Of a stretch of DNA of 64,000 nt, positions 8,831 to 19,035 are shown in pieces. A program made the position numbers and the translations under genes. The stretch covers positions 310,001 to 374,000 of the forward strand of contig NZ_CAHJXO010000003.1 of assembly GCF_903645305.1 (NCBI RefSeq). The letters run 5' to 3'. The notes under the pieces were generated by a model that worked only from the letters and a program-made list of their open reading frames with translations, had not been told where the DNA came from and searched no databases. Position 1 is the first letter of the stretch. Every line of letters starts with the position of its first letter. The DNA comes from Corynebacterium sp. Marseille-P4321. Lineage in GTDB: Bacteria; Actinomycetota; Actinomycetes; Mycobacteriales; Mycobacteriaceae.

Positions 8831-10231
8831 ATGCAAGGCCCGCACTTCCTTATCCAGGTAGAAGATAACCCGACGGCCAGCGCCGCTCGCGCCATCGTCG
8901 CCGCCGAGTACGCCATGTTTTCGCGCTTCGCACACGAGGATTTCGGCAGTTACGACTACGAAGAGACGGTGATGCACCTGTCGAAGATGTCGGGCCGGGG
9001 CAAGGTGCGTTCCGACGCCGGCCTGTTCTCCTACGTGCGGTTGCACGACCTGCCGGGTTTGCGCGCGCTGCAGGATGAGCACATGCTTCTCGACGTCCAA
9101 AGGTTAGAAACCGTCGACTCAACACTTCACCTCCTCGGCGTCGACCCGGATCCGGCACATCTCGAAGCGGCTGACAAGCTGCTGGTGGACTTATTCACCC
9201 CGAAGCGACCGCGACAGGAACTCCCCGGCCCGACCACCATCACCCGCAGGTTGAGGGCGCTTATCGCACGCCTGAACCCAGACACGGATTTCGACCCGAA
9301 GAAGCGCAAGGAACGCGAGGAGAAGGCCCGTGGCAAAGATGAGGTCACGCAGGTCAACTTCTACGACCATCACGACGGCCAGCAGCTCAAAGCGGGCATG
9401 GAGGTGGACACGGACCCGGTGGTGATGGAGACCTTCAAGGCCCGGGCAGAATCGGTGGCGAGGGAGGAGAAGGTGTCGGTGGCGGAAGCCGTCGAAAAGC
9501 TGCTGTGCGGCGAGAGCGACCCGAAGATCACCCTCTACGCTTTCACCCCGCTGGACGAAACGGGCAAGCGCATCGCCGGCACTCCGTTCTACCTGCGCGG
9601 GTGCGGGTGGACGGACGCGGACGGCACGGCGCGGCTCGAGGAGATGGCGGACCGCGCGAAGCGGGTCCCGCTGGACGGGGAGCAGGACGCGGTGACCGAT
9701 GCGTACAAACCGACCCAGACCATGCGGGCGTACGTCGAGGCGCGTGACGGGACCTGCATCTACCCGGGTTGCGGGCGCGATGCGAGCGGCTGCCAACTCG
9801 ACCACCGCATCCCCTTCGAAGCGGGCGGGCCCACCACACCGGGCAATTTGTTCGCACTATGCCAAAAGCATCACAACATGAAGACCGATAAGTCGGCGTT
9901 CTACATCCCCGACCCGGCCACGGGTGAGATCGTGTGGCTTTTCGGGGACGGCACGTACCAAATCGTGCAGCCCGAGGGGATGTTGTACGAGATGACCACG
10001 CCGCTGAACCCGCGGTGGGCGTCCACACTCGACCGACGTAAAGACGCGAAGGCGAAAAACACACAGTTTTTCGCAATGGGCCACAAGCTTCTGGACGATT
10101 ACCGCATCCACCGCGACCGGGAACGCTGCGAACGAGAGATCGCACAGCTGGAGCACGACCACGGCAAAGAATTCGGCTTCGAGCCGGACGACCTGTTCCG
10201 CCCGCTGGACCGCATCTCGGAGCTTCTGTAG
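8831..10231 (+). CDS. HNH endonuclease signature protein with DUF222
   Basis: 466 aa. The N-terminal half is the helical DUF222 domain; the C-terminal third holds the HNH site: CIYPGCGRDASGCQLDHRIPF with paired cysteines, then a NLFALCQKHHNMK segment. These multicopy actinobacterial proteins (13E12-like) are often linked to mobile DNA, but no transposase or integrase is nearby. No start alternative looks better than ATG 8831, which follows a GGGGGA sequence. A-tract/T-tract element at 10055. Confidence 0.88.
   Translation: MQGPHFLIQVEDNPTASAARAIVAAEYAMFSRFAHEDFGSYDYEETVMHLSKMSGRGKVRSDAGLFSYVRLHDLPGLRALQDEHMLLDVQRLETVDSTLHLLGVDPDPAHLEAADKLLVDLFTPKRPRQELPGPTTITRRLRALIARLNPDTDFDPKKRKEREEKARGKDEVTQVNFYDHHDGQQLKAGMEVDTDPVVMETFKARAESVAREEKVSVAEAVEKLLCGESDPKITLYAFTPLDETGKRIAGTPFYLRGCGWTDADGTARLEEMADRAKRVPLDGEQDAVTDAYKPTQTMRAYVEARDGTCIYPGCGRDASGCQLDHRIPFEAGGPTTPGNLFALCQKHHNMKTDKSAFYIPDPATGEIVWLFGDGTYQIVQPEGMLYEMTTPLNPRWASTLDRRKDAKAKNTQFFAMGHKLLDDYRIHRDRERCEREIAQLEHDHGKEFGFEPDDLFRPLDRISELL
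10055..10071. repeat. A-tract/T-tract element (A5-N7-T5)
   Basis: In the HNH gene, read KNTQFF. Confidence 0.85.
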
Positions 10232-10246
10232 CCGCCCTGCACTAAG

Positions 10247-11455
10247 ATGCCGGGGGTGAAACACCTGTCCCTGGCCACCATCTTCGCGGCACTCAGTGGC
10301 TTCGTGCTGATGTGGGTGGCCACGTGGGGGCTGGACGTCGAGACGGGTGAGTACCGCTATTTCTCCGCGTTTTGGGGCTTGTTTTTTGCCAGCGCCGGGC
10401 TTATCGACGGCATCACGCACGAAACCACACGCGCCGTCGCCTCTTCCCGCGAGACTGGCGTGAAAGGCTCCGCGAACCCGTGGAAACTCGGCGCGTTGGC
10501 GGCCGCGTTGACCACGCTGGCGGTCGTTGCCGTCGGGGTGTTTGCGATGCGGGTGTTGGTGCCGCCCTCCCCTGGGCTGGCCACCACGCTTTTGGTGTTC
10601 GGCCTGGTGAGCTACATCTTCCAGGCGGTGCTGTCGGGCATTTTGTCCGGGGTGAACTTGTGGAGCCAGTACGCCTCGCTGGTGGCCCTGGACTCGGGGT
10701 TGCGCCTCGCGCTCGCGCTTGTGGCGTGGGCGTTCGGGTGGGGCCTGCCCGCGTTTCTGGCTATCACGGTGTTGGGCGCGGTGAGCTGGTGCGTTGTTCT
10801 TAGCGCTTCTCCGGTGGCGCGGGTGAACATCCGGGTTGCGCTGGATGTGGACCGGGAGGCGTTTGTGCGCCGGGTGGTCTCGGCGATGTTGGCGTCGGGG
10901 GCCTCGGCGGCGATGATCACCGGGTTCCCCACTGCGGTCAGTGCGGCGTTTCCGGATACGCCGGCGGTGTCGTTGACGGTCAGCGCGGTGAATAACGCGG
11001 TGATGCTCACTCGCGCGCCGGTGCTCGTGCCGTTGCAGCGTTTCCAGTCGGCGCTCGTGGTCCGTTTTGTAGAGCAGCGCGACCGTGTGCACAGGGCGCT
11101 CGCGGGCCCGGTGGCGGCGGTTCTGGCGTTGGGTGCCGTGGGGTTTGTCGCGGCGTGGGCGTTGGGCCCGTGGATCTTGTCGGTGGCGTTCCCGCCCGAA
11201 ATGGCGATGCCGGGGTTGCAGCTGGGTCTGCTCACACTCGCGTCGGCGTTCATGGGCGCGTTGATGATCACGGGTGTTGCGACACTGTCGCTGGAGCGCC
11301 ACCCGTGGTACGTAGCAGGGTGGATCGTGGCCGGTGCTGTGTCGTTTGGCCTGTTGTTCCTCAGCCCGTGGGGGGTGACCACGGCGGTGATCGTCGCCCT
11401 CTACGCCGGCCCGCTCGCGGGTGCGCTGGTGCACGTCGCGGGCCTTGTAAGGTAG
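10247..11455 (+). CDS. Multi-pass membrane protein, polysaccharide flippase-like
   Basis: About 402 aa with roughly 12 hydrophobic segments and few charged residues, resembling MOP/Wzx-type polysaccharide exporters. It is the first gene of a same-strand run that leads straight into rmlB, so a job in moving a rhamnose-containing lipid-linked glycan across the membrane is a fair inference. Start uncertain: ATG 10247, or GTG 10256 (MKHLSLATIF), which gives a conventional N-terminus. Confidence 0.7.
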   Translation: MPGVKHLSLATIFAALSGFVLMWVATWGLDVETGEYRYFSAFWGLFFASAGLIDGITHETTRAVASSRETGVKGSANPWKLGALAAALTTLAVVAVGVFAMRVLVPPSPGLATTLLVFGLVSYIFQAVLSGILSGVNLWSQYASLVALDSGLRLALALVAWAFGWGLPAFLAITVLGAVSWCVVLSASPVARVNIRVALDVDREAFVRRVVSAMLASGASAAMITGFPTAVSAAFPDTPAVSLTVSAVNNAVMLTRAPVLVPLQRFQSALVVRFVEQRDRVHRALAGPVAAVLALGAVGFVAAWALGPWILSVAFPPEMAMPGLQLGLLTLASAFMGALMITGVATLSLERHPWYVAGWIVAGAVSFGLLFLSPWGVTTAVIVALYAGPLAGALVHVAGLVR

Positions 11456-12436
<981 letters not shown>

Positions 12437-12437
12437 C

Positions 12438-13745
12438 ATGATCGCAGGCCTTGAGGTGCACGACCTTACGCTGCACGAGGACAACCGCGGCTGGTTCAAG
12501 GAAAACTGGGCCGGGCAGGTGCTCGTGCCGCGGCAGCAGAACGTGAGCTTTAATGCCCGGCGCGGGGCGACACGCGGCATGCACGCAGAGCCGTGGGACA
12601 AGTGGGTCTCGGTGGCGAGCGGGCGCGTGTACGGCGCGTGGGTGGACATGCGCGAGGGCTCCGAAACCTACGGGGAGACGTTCGGCTGCGAGATCGGGCC
12701 CGAGACCGCAGTGTTCGTCCCGCGCGGGGTGGCGAACGGTTTCCAGGCGCTCGAGGACAACACCACCTACATTTACCTGGTGAATCAGCGGTATGCGCCC
12801 GGCGGCGCGTTCTGCTCCTACCGCGAAATCGATTGGCCGCTGCAGCCGACGGAGCTCTCGGAGAAAGACCTCGCGCACCCCATGCTCGCCGACGCGGAAC
12901 CGATGCCGCCGCGCAAGATCCTGGTCACCGGCGCTGGCGGTCAGCTGGGGAAGGCCCTGCAGAAGGTGTGGGACGAAAAAACGGCCGATTTTTTCACCCG
13001 CGCAGAGTTCGACATCACCGATGCACCCGACCTGGACTTTTCGCGGTACTGGGCCATCGTGAACTGCGCCGCCTACAACGACGTCAACGGCGCGGAGCAG
13101 AACCGCGCGACCGCCTGGTCGGTGAACGCGGACGCGCCGGCGGGCTTGGCGCGCCTCGCCAACGAGCACGACCTGACCTTGGTGCACGTCTCCTCCGACT
13201 ACATCTTCGACGGCACCGTTGAAACCCACACCGAGGACGAGCCCGCCTCCCCGCTGTCCGCGTACGGCGCCTCCAAGGCCGCCGGCGACACCGCGGCGCA
13301 GGTGGCGCGCAAGCACTACGTGGTGCGCACAAGCTGGGTGTTCGGCGACGGCCCGAACTTCATGGCCACGATGTCGCAGCTCGCCCGGCGCGGCGTCTCC
13401 CCGAAAGTGGTCTCCGACCAGCGCGGCCGCCCCACCAGCGCCGAGGATCTGGCCAAGGGCATCGCGCACCTGCTTGCATCGGGCGCGGAGTACGGCGTGT
13501 ACAACATCACCTCCGACGGCGACACCGCCTCCCGCGACGAGATCGCCGGTGCGGTGTTCATCGGCATGGGCTGCGACCCCTCCGACGTGCACCCGGTGAC
13601 CACCGAGCAGTACGGTGCCGAGTTCGGCGCGGAGGCGCCCCGCCCGAAGGAATCCACGCTCAGCCTGGACAAGATAAAAAACGCCGGTTTTTCCCCGAGT
13701 AACTGGCGGGCTGCCCTGGCGATCTACCTGGCTACACTGTCGTAG
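12438..13745 (+). CDS. rmlCD: Bifunctional dTDP-4-dehydrorhamnose 3,5-epimerase/reductase (RmlC-RmlD fusion)
   Basis: 435 aa. Residues about 1-155 are an RmlC cupin ([38 protein letters not shown]); from about 158 an RmlD reductase begins with [15 protein letters not shown] and has the active site [11 protein letters not shown]. The fusion carries out the last two steps to dTDP-L-rhamnose. The fused form is known in corynebacteria. Start ATG 12438 has AAAGGGGA 7 nt upstream. Two A-tract/T-tract elements lie in the RmlD half. Confidence 0.95.
   Translation: MIAGLEVHDLTLHEDNRGWFKENWAGQVLVPRQQNVSFNARRGATRGMHAEPWDKWVSVASGRVYGAWVDMREGSETYGETFGCEIGPETAVFVPRGVANGFQALEDNTTYIYLVNQRYAPGGAFCSYREIDWPLQPTELSEKDLAHPMLADAEPMPPRKILVTGAGGQLGKALQKVWDEKTADFFTRAEFDITDAPDLDFSRYWAIVNCAAYNDVNGAEQNRATAWSVNADAPAGLARLANEHDLTLVHVSSDYIFDGTVETHTEDEPASPLSAYGASKAAGDTAAQVARKHYVVRTSWVFGDGPNFMATMSQLARRGVSPKVVSDQRGRPTSAEDLAKGIAHLLASGAEYGVYNITSDGDTASRDEIAGAVFIGMGCDPSDVHPVTTEQYGAEFGAEAPRPKESTLSLDKIKNAGFSPSNWRAALAIYLATLS
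12976..12994. repeat. A-tract/T-tract element (A6-N7-T6)
   Basis: In rmlCD, read EKTADFF. Confidence 0.85.
13676..13692. repeat. A-tract/T-tract element (A6-N6-T5)
   Basis: In rmlCD near its end, read IKNAGFS. Confidence 0.85.
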
Positions 13746-13747
13746 AC

Positions 13748-14611
13748 ATGAAGGGCATCATCCTCGCGGGCGGCTCGGGCACGCGCCTCTACCCCATCAC
13801 GAAGGGCATTTCGAAGCAGCTCATGCCCATCTACGACAAGCCGATGATCTACTACCCGCTGTCCACCCTCATCAGCGCCGGCATCCGCGAGGTCCTGATC
13901 ATCACCACGCCCGAAGATCGGGCGAATTTTGAGCGATTGCTTGGCGACGGCTCCCGCTTCGGCATCATGCTCCACTACGCCGAGCAGCCCAAGCCGGAGG
14001 GGCTGGCCCAAGCCTTCATCATCGGCGAGGACTTCATTGGCGAGGACTCGGTGGCCTTGGTGCTCGGCGACAACATCTTCGACGGCTCCGGTCTGTCCAA
14101 CATCCTCGGAGAAATCCGCAACGTCGACGGCGGCGCGATCTTCGCCTACGAGGTGTCCGACCCCCAGCGCTACGGCGTGGTGGAGTTCGCCCCCGACGGC
14201 ACGGCGTTATCCATCGAGGAGAAGCCGGCCGACCCGAAGTCCAACTTCGCGGTGGTGGGTCTGTACTTTTTCGACAACGCAGTGGTGGAGATCGCGAAGA
14301 CGATCGAGCCGAGCGCCCGCGGCGAGCTTGAAATCACCAGCGTGAACGAGGCCTACCTGAACCAGGGGCGCCTCAAGGTGCACCGCCTCCACCGCGGGGA
14401 CGTGTGGCTGGATACAGGCACCATCGACTCGATGAGCGAGGCCAGCTCCTACGTCGAGGTGCTGCAGAAACGCACCGGCACGGTGATCGGCTCTCCAGAG
14501 GTAGCGGCGTACCGCGAGGGCTTCATCGACGCGGACCAACTCGTGCGCCTAGGTAACGAGGTGCTGAAGTCCGGCTACGGCCGCTACCTCATCGACGCGG
14601 CGAGGGACTAG
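13748..14611 (+). CDS. rmlA: Glucose-1-phosphate thymidylyltransferase
   Basis: 287 aa, usual length. Nucleotide-binding signature [19 protein letters not shown] at the N-terminus, [11 protein letters not shown] in the centre and [11 protein letters not shown] near the sugar site. It forms dTDP-glucose, the first step of the rhamnose pathway. It begins 2 bp after the rmlCD stop. The gene order B-CD-A differs from the pathway order but all three are clearly one operon. Confidence 0.96.
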   Translation: MKGIILAGGSGTRLYPITKGISKQLMPIYDKPMIYYPLSTLISAGIREVLIITTPEDRANFERLLGDGSRFGIMLHYAEQPKPEGLAQAFIIGEDFIGEDSVALVLGDNIFDGSGLSNILGEIRNVDGGAIFAYEVSDPQRYGVVEFAPDGTALSIEEKPADPKSNFAVVGLYFFDNAVVEIAKTIEPSARGELEITSVNEAYLNQGRLKVHRLHRGDVWLDTGTIDSMSEASSYVEVLQKRTGTVIGSPEVAAYREGFIDADQLVRLGNEVLKSGYGRYLIDAARD

Positions 14612-14614
14612 CTC

Positions 14615-15427
14615 ATGAGCACCATAGCCGCGCTGATCACCGCCTATCGCGGCACGGACCCGGCGGATCTGAAGCGCGCTCTCGACTCGATCGCGGGGCA
14701 AACAAGGCCCGCGGACGACATCGTGATCGTGCTTGACGGCCCCGTGGCGGAGGGGGTGGAGGTTGTGGTGCGGAGCTTCGTCGATAAGCAAAAAAATGCC
14801 CGTTTTTTGCGCCTGCCTGAAAATGTGGGGTCCGGCAGGGCGTCGCAGGCGGGCCTGGAGACGATCGACGCGGAGTTCGTGGCGCGGCTCGACTCCGATG
14901 ACGTGGCGAAACCCGAGCGATTCGAAAAACAGGCCGTTTTTCTCAACGAGCATCCGGACGTTGCCGCCGTGGGGACCGCCGTGGAGGAATTCGCGCGCGA
15001 GCCGGGTGATTCCGGCACGATCCGCGCGCTGCCTGAGGATCCGTCGTGCTACGCGAGGATGAATTCGCCGTTGAATAATCCGTCGGTGATGATGCGCACT
15101 GCTGCAATCAAGAGAGCCGGCGGGTACCTCGACGTGCATTTCATGGAGGATTACGACCTGTTCGCGCGCTTGCTTCGCGACGGCTGGCGCCTACACAACC
15201 TCCCCGAACCCCTCACCTACTTCCGAGTCGACGACGCGCAGTTCGCACGCCGCACCGGCCGCGAGATGTTCGCCTCAGAGCGCCACATGCAGCGCAACCT
15301 TGTGCGCTACGGGATTGTGTCGAAACCGCGGGCGGTGCTGAACTTCGCGCTGCGCTCGGCGTACCGGCTCCTGCCCACCGGGCTGCTCAAGCGCGCCTAC
15401 GGTGTGCTGTTCCACCGCCCGGGGTAA
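14615..15427 (+). CDS. Family 2 glycosyltransferase, probable rhamnosyl/cell-wall glycan transferase
   Basis: 270 aa, GT-A fold: N-terminal AALITAYRGTDPADLKRALDSI, DDIVIVLDGP, and the metal/nucleotide motif ARLDSDDVAKPER. MEDYDLFARLL is typical of the acceptor region. It lies 3 bp after rmlA, so dTDP-rhamnose is the likely donor (inference). The segment FVDKQKNARFL is created by a dispersed 13-mer running directly into an A-tract/T-tract element (14779-14808); a second such element is at 14925. Confidence 0.85.
   Translation: MSTIAALITAYRGTDPADLKRALDSIAGQTRPADDIVIVLDGPVAEGVEVVVRSFVDKQKNARFLRLPENVGSGRASQAGLETIDAEFVARLDSDDVAKPERFEKQAVFLNEHPDVAAVGTAVEEFAREPGDSGTIRALPEDPSCYARMNSPLNNPSVMMRTAAIKRAGGYLDVHFMEDYDLFARLLRDGWRLHNLPEPLTYFRVDDAQFARRTGREMFASERHMQRNLVRYGIVSKPRAVLNFALRSAYRLLPTGLLKRAYGVLFHRPG
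14779..14791 (+). repeat. Dispersed 13-mer, exact copy
   Basis: In the first glycosyltransferase, read VDKQ; its last bases are also the A-tract of the element at 14790. Confidence 0.9.
14790..14808. repeat. A-tract/T-tract element (A7-N6-T6)
   Basis: In the first glycosyltransferase, read QKNARFL, fused to a 13-mer copy. Confidence 0.85.
14925..14941. repeat. A-tract/T-tract element (A5-N7-T5)
   Basis: In the first glycosyltransferase, read EKQAVFL. Confidence 0.85.
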
Positions 15428-15441
15428 TCTCTCCTTCTGAC

Positions 15442-16143
15442 ATGAGCGATCACCGCGAAGCGTTCGCAGATACCTGGCTGATCGTGCCTTGCTACAACGA
15501 GGGCACGGTCATTTTCGACGTGCTCTCAAACGCCCGCGAGACGTTCCCCAACATCGTGGCCGTCAACGACGGCTCGAAGGATAACTCCTCCGAGCAGATT
15601 CACGCGGCCGGGGCGCACCTGGTGAACCACCCGGTGAACCTGGGTCAGGGGGCGGCGATCCAAACCGGCGTGGAGTACGCCCGCGCCCACAAAAACGCGC
15701 GTTTTTTCGTGACCTTCGACGCGGACGGCCAACACCAAGTCAAAGACGTGGTGCGCATGGTGGAGCGGCTGCGCGCCGAGCCGTTGGACATCATCGTGGG
15801 CACGCGCTTCGCGGGCCAGGACAACTCGCAGGTTCCCTGGCTGAAGCGGCTGGTGCTAAAAACCGTCGTTTTTCTGTCGCCGCGCACGAGGCGACTCGGG
15901 CTTTCCGACGCCCATAACGGCCTGCGCGTCTTCAACCGCAGGGTGGCCGAGGAGATGAACATCCGGATGAACGGAATGTCGCACGCCTCGGAGATTGTGG
16001 CGATGATCGACAAACTCGGCTGGCGCGTGGACGAAGAGCCGGTGGACATCTTGTACACCGAGTACTCCATGAGCAAGGGACAGTCGCTGATCAACGGCGT
16101 GAACATCCTCGCCGACGGGCTCGTGGCAAGGAGGCTCCCGTGA
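15442..16143 (+). CDS. Family 2 glycosyltransferase, polyprenyl-phosphate sugar synthase-like
   Basis: 233 aa. WLIVPCYNEGTVI, VAVNDGSKDNS and TFDADGQHQVKD are the conserved blocks of the DPM1/polyprenol-phosphate glycosyltransferase branch; SDAHNGLRVFNRRVAE follows. No C-terminal membrane domain, but the next gene supplies a small membrane protein of the DUF2304 type that commonly partners such enzymes. Probable role: loading a sugar on a lipid carrier for the same glycan as the upstream genes. Two A-tract/T-tract elements (15691, 15858). Confidence 0.85.
   Translation: MSDHREAFADTWLIVPCYNEGTVIFDVLSNARETFPNIVAVNDGSKDNSSEQIHAAGAHLVNHPVNLGQGAAIQTGVEYARAHKNARFFVTFDADGQHQVKDVVRMVERLRAEPLDIIVGTRFAGQDNSQVPWLKRLVLKTVVFLSPRTRRLGLSDAHNGLRVFNRRVAEEMNIRMNGMSHASEIVAMIDKLGWRVDEEPVDILYTEYSMSKGQSLINGVNILADGLVARRLP
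15691..15707. repeat. A-tract/T-tract element (A5-N6-T6)
   Basis: In the second glycosyltransferase, read HKNARFF. Confidence 0.85.
15858..15873. repeat. A-tract/T-tract element (A5-N6-T5)
   Basis: In the second glycosyltransferase, read LKTVVFL. Confidence 0.85.
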
Positions 16144-16496
16144 TCCAAGCGTTGCTGCTGCTGGCGATTGTCGCGCTGGCCGCCTACTTCTTTATCAACC
16201 GCCGCAAGGCGAACGCGAAGGCGTGGGTGAAAGTCGGGTTCGTGGTGATGATGCTCGCCGCGGTGTGGGCGATCGCAAGGCCTGACGACGTCACCGTCCT
16301 GGCGAACTGGCTCGGCGTCGATAGGGGCACCGACCTGATGCTTTACGTGCTCATCATCGCGTTCTTCTTCACCACGGTGTCCACGTGGACGCGCTTCCGC
16401 GAGCAGGAGCTGCGGTACGCGCGCTTAGCGCGGGCGGTCGCGCTGCAGAACGCGGTAGCCCCGGGGGAGGAGCCGAAGGACCCAGCCCACCCTTAG
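16140..16496 (+). CDS. DUF2304 small membrane protein
   Basis: 118 aa with three hydrophobic segments (ALLLLAIVALAAYFFI, VVMMLAAVWAIA, LMLYVLIIAFFFTTV) and a charged C-terminal tail. It begins at a GTG overlapping the glycosyltransferase stop by 4 nt, so the pair is coupled. DUF2304 proteins usually sit next to DPM1-like transferases; the molecular role is unknown. Confidence 0.85.
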   Translation: MIQALLLLAIVALAAYFFINRRKANAKAWVKVGFVVMMLAAVWAIARPDDVTVLANWLGVDRGTDLMLYVLIIAFFFTTVSTWTRFREQELRYARLARAVALQNAVAPGEEPKDPAHP

Positions 16497-16550
16497 CAGC
16501 ACCCTTGGGATATGTTTATTACTAGGTAAATGTTTCCCGGAAGGATCCTC

Positions 16551-18410
16551 ATGGCTGTCTCCCGTTTCACCTCTTCCGCAGTCGCTCTCGCGCTCGCCGC
16601 GAGTGTTGTCGCACCTGTCCCCGCGCGCGCCCAGGTAATCAGCGACACTGCCTCCGCAACCGTCCACACCACTTTCACCCAGTGGCAAAACGACCGTGAC
16701 AATGCGCGCGCCGCACTCGACGGCGCCACCGCCGACGCCGACCAGGCCCGCGCCGATCTCGCCACCGCCGAAGAATCGCTCGCAAATGCGCGAGCCGAGT
16801 TGGACACGGCTGAGGAGAGGGTGCGTGCTGCTGAACAGGCCGTGGCGAAGCAGCAGCGCGACAACCAGTCCGCCTTCGAGGCAGAATTGACCCGACTGCG
16901 CGAGGAGCACGCCGCCGCAACCACGGAGAAAGCAGAGGCGGAAGCCCAGCTTGCCCGCGCCGAAGCAGCACTGCGGGACGCTACAGATGCCGCAGCGGCG
17001 GCACGCGAGGAGAAAGCGCGCCAGGAATCGGCGGTGGCGGAGTTTGACAGGCGGCTCGACGAGCTCGCCGGAACCATCATCGGCAAAGGAAACGAGCGGG
17101 ATGCGCAAAGCGCTTGGCAGACGTTTTTCGCAAACCACCAATTCACCCAGATCGAGTACCAGCGTCTGTGTGCTCAGGCAATCCTGGAGATGGTGAACGA
17201 GTACCGCATCGCGAACGGACTTGCGCCACTGCGCACGCACGTGCGCTACAACGTCCAGGCAGAAGGCTATAGCCGCGAGATGTCGCGCCTTGATATTTTC
17301 GAGCACTCTGACAAGCAGAAGTGGGGTTACTCGGGAGAAAACATTGCCCTGCTCGGGTACTACGACCCGGAGAGCATGACCTCCGACGACTGGGGGAAGC
17401 TCGCGGAGAGGTTCTTCAATGGGTGGCGCAACTCTCCCGGGCACAACCAGAACATGCTCGAGTCGATTTTCCAAGGCATCGGGATGGGTGTGGACATCGA
17501 TCAAAAGGGGGCCTTCCGAGCGACGACCATGTTCTTTATCGAAGACACAAAACTCACCAACGGCAGTTTCTACAACCAGTCCCCTGCCACCACTACAGCG
17601 TTGCGTTCCGAGTACCCCCACTACTACGCCAGCGGGGCGAAGGAGCTTCTCGGCCTCGGGGACTGGACTGCACCGCGCGACCCCAACGGTGCGATGGTGG
17701 ACAACGCCAAGATCCTGGGGGGCAAAGCTGCCCAGATGCGAAAGGTGCAGGGCCTCAACACGGACTTCGACCGGCGCGTGGACATGTCGCACGCCGCGAA
17801 TCCGGCGAAGGCTGCTGAGTATGGAGCAAGAGTCGACCGCCTCAATGGCGAGATTGGGTCACTGTCGCGCGGTTACGCCGATCTCCTGGCCGAACGCGAG
17901 ACAGCGCAACAGCGGCTTGATACAGCGACTGAACACGAGCGCGAAACCGCCACCGGTGTCGAGCGGGCAAACACGGAACTTGCGCAGGCTCGCAGCAGCG
18001 TGGAAGCATCAATTACCCGCCTCAACCGTGCAGACACAGCCTCACAGAACGCGCCGAGTGCTCCGAACCCCGTCGCCCCAGCACTCTTCGACGAGCGGGA
18101 TGCTGCACGGGACGCGCTTCCCGGAGCTCGCGATGCCGTCGAAGCCGCACGTCAGACGGTCGAAGAAAAAACCGCCGTTTTTTCTGATGCTGAAACCGCC
18201 CAGGCTGAGGCATTGGAAGCCTTCAACGCCATCACGGCGAACGAGCCGCAACGCCCCTCACCAACCACTCCTACAAGCCCGACCAACCCGCAGCCCGACA
18301 ACAACCCGAGTGGCAGTTCCGTCGGCACGGTTATCGGCGTGATTGTCGCGGTCCTCGCGGTGCTCGGCCTGCTGGCGGTCCTGTCGGGCCAGCTGAGCAT
18401 CCAGTTCTAG
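16551..18410 (+). CDS. Secreted CAP/SCP-domain protein with coiled coils and C-terminal anchor
   Basis: 619 aa. Signal peptide MAVSRFTSSAVALALAASVVAPVPARAQ; long Ala/Glu-rich heptad region (about residues 35-190) predicted as coiled coil; CAP domain (MVNEYRIANGL, GENIALLGYY, GWRNSPGHNQNM, MFFIEDTK); a second coiled coil; Pro/Thr/Asn linker; C-terminal membrane segment VGTVIGVIVAVLAVLGLLAVL. Start 16551 has GGAAGGA 6-7 nt upstream. A related but shorter CAP protein is encoded at 54939. CAP proteins in bacteria are often surface-associated; function unknown. Confidence 0.87.
   Translation: MAVSRFTSSAVALALAASVVAPVPARAQVISDTASATVHTTFTQWQNDRDNARAALDGATADADQARADLATAEESLANARAELDTAEERVRAAEQAVAKQQRDNQSAFEAELTRLREEHAAATTEKAEAEAQLARAEAALRDATDAAAAAREEKARQESAVAEFDRRLDELAGTIIGKGNERDAQSAWQTFFANHQFTQIEYQRLCAQAILEMVNEYRIANGLAPLRTHVRYNVQAEGYSREMSRLDIFEHSDKQKWGYSGENIALLGYYDPESMTSDDWGKLAERFFNGWRNSPGHNQNMLESIFQGIGMGVDIDQKGAFRATTMFFIEDTKLTNGSFYNQSPATTTALRSEYPHYYASGAKELLGLGDWTAPRDPNGAMVDNAKILGGKAAQMRKVQGLNTDFDRRVDMSHAANPAKAAEYGARVDRLNGEIGSLSRGYADLLAERETAQQRLDTATEHERETATGVERANTELAQARSSVEASITRLNRADTASQNAPSAPNPVAPALFDERDAARDALPGARDAVEAARQTVEEKTAVFSDAETAQAEALEAFNAITANEPQRPSPTTPTSPTNPQPDNNPSGSSVGTVIGVIVAVLAVLGLLAVLSGQLSIQF
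18166..18183. repeat. A-tract/T-tract element (A6-N6-T6)
   Basis: In the CAP/coiled-coil protein, read EKTAVFS. Confidence 0.85.
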
Positions 18411-18414
18411 CCCG

Positions 18415-19035
18415 CTAGTACCCCCGCCGGATCCATTCCTCGAGGTGCGGGGCTTCCTCGCCGATGGTGGTGTGGTCGCCGTGGCCGGTGCGCACGACCG
18501 TCTCCGCTGGCAGGTCGAGCACCGACTTCCGCAGGGAGTGGATGATGGTGTCGAAGGACGAGAACGAACGCCCCGTAGCTCCCGGCCCGCCCTGGAAGAG
18601 GGTGTCGCCGGAGAAGAGCTCGCCCGCCTCCTCGGCGTAGAGCACGACGGAGCCGGGCGAGTGCCCCGGGGTGGAGAGCACTTTGAGGTCGGTGCCGGCG
18701 ATGGTGAATACCTGGCCGTCGGTAAGCGGCAGGTAGTGGGCGTCCGGGTTTTCGCGCTGCCACAAGAATCCGTCGGTGGGGTGCAGGTACACGGGGGCGT
18801 CGACAAGCTTGGAAAGCTCCGGCGCGGCGTCGATGTGGTCGGAATGGCCGTGGGTCGCGATGATGCCCTTCACCTTGCGCGAGCCGACCGCCTCGGCGAT
18901 GGCTTCGGCGTTGTGCGCTGCATCGATGATGTACACCTCGCGCTCGTCGCCCACGATCCACACGTTGTTGTCCACCTCCCATTCGCCGCCGTCGAGCTTG
19001 AACAGGCCGGAGGTGACTACATTTTCAATACGCAT
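18415..19035 (-). CDS. Metallo-beta-lactamase fold hydrolase paired with mycothiol dehydrogenase
   Basis: 206 aa, glyoxalase II-like. Zinc motif THGHSDHID, later STPGHSPGS and FSGDTLF, and C-terminal RTGHGDHTTIG. Its ATG overlaps the stop of the dehydrogenase gene by one base, so they form a two-gene operon. The established pairing of such MBL proteins with S-(hydroxymethyl)mycothiol dehydrogenase suggests hydrolysis of the S-formylmycothiol product (inference). Confidence 0.88.
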   Translation of the reverse strand: MRIENVVTSGLFKLDGGEWEVDNNVWIVGDEREVYIIDAAHNAEAIAEAVGSRKVKGIIATHGHSDHIDAAPELSKLVDAPVYLHPTDGFLWQRENPDAHYLPLTDGQVFTIAGTDLKVLSTPGHSPGSVVLYAEEAGELFSGDTLFQGGPGATGRSFSSFDTIIHSLRKSVLDLPAETVVRTGHGDHTTIGEEAPHLEEWIRRGY

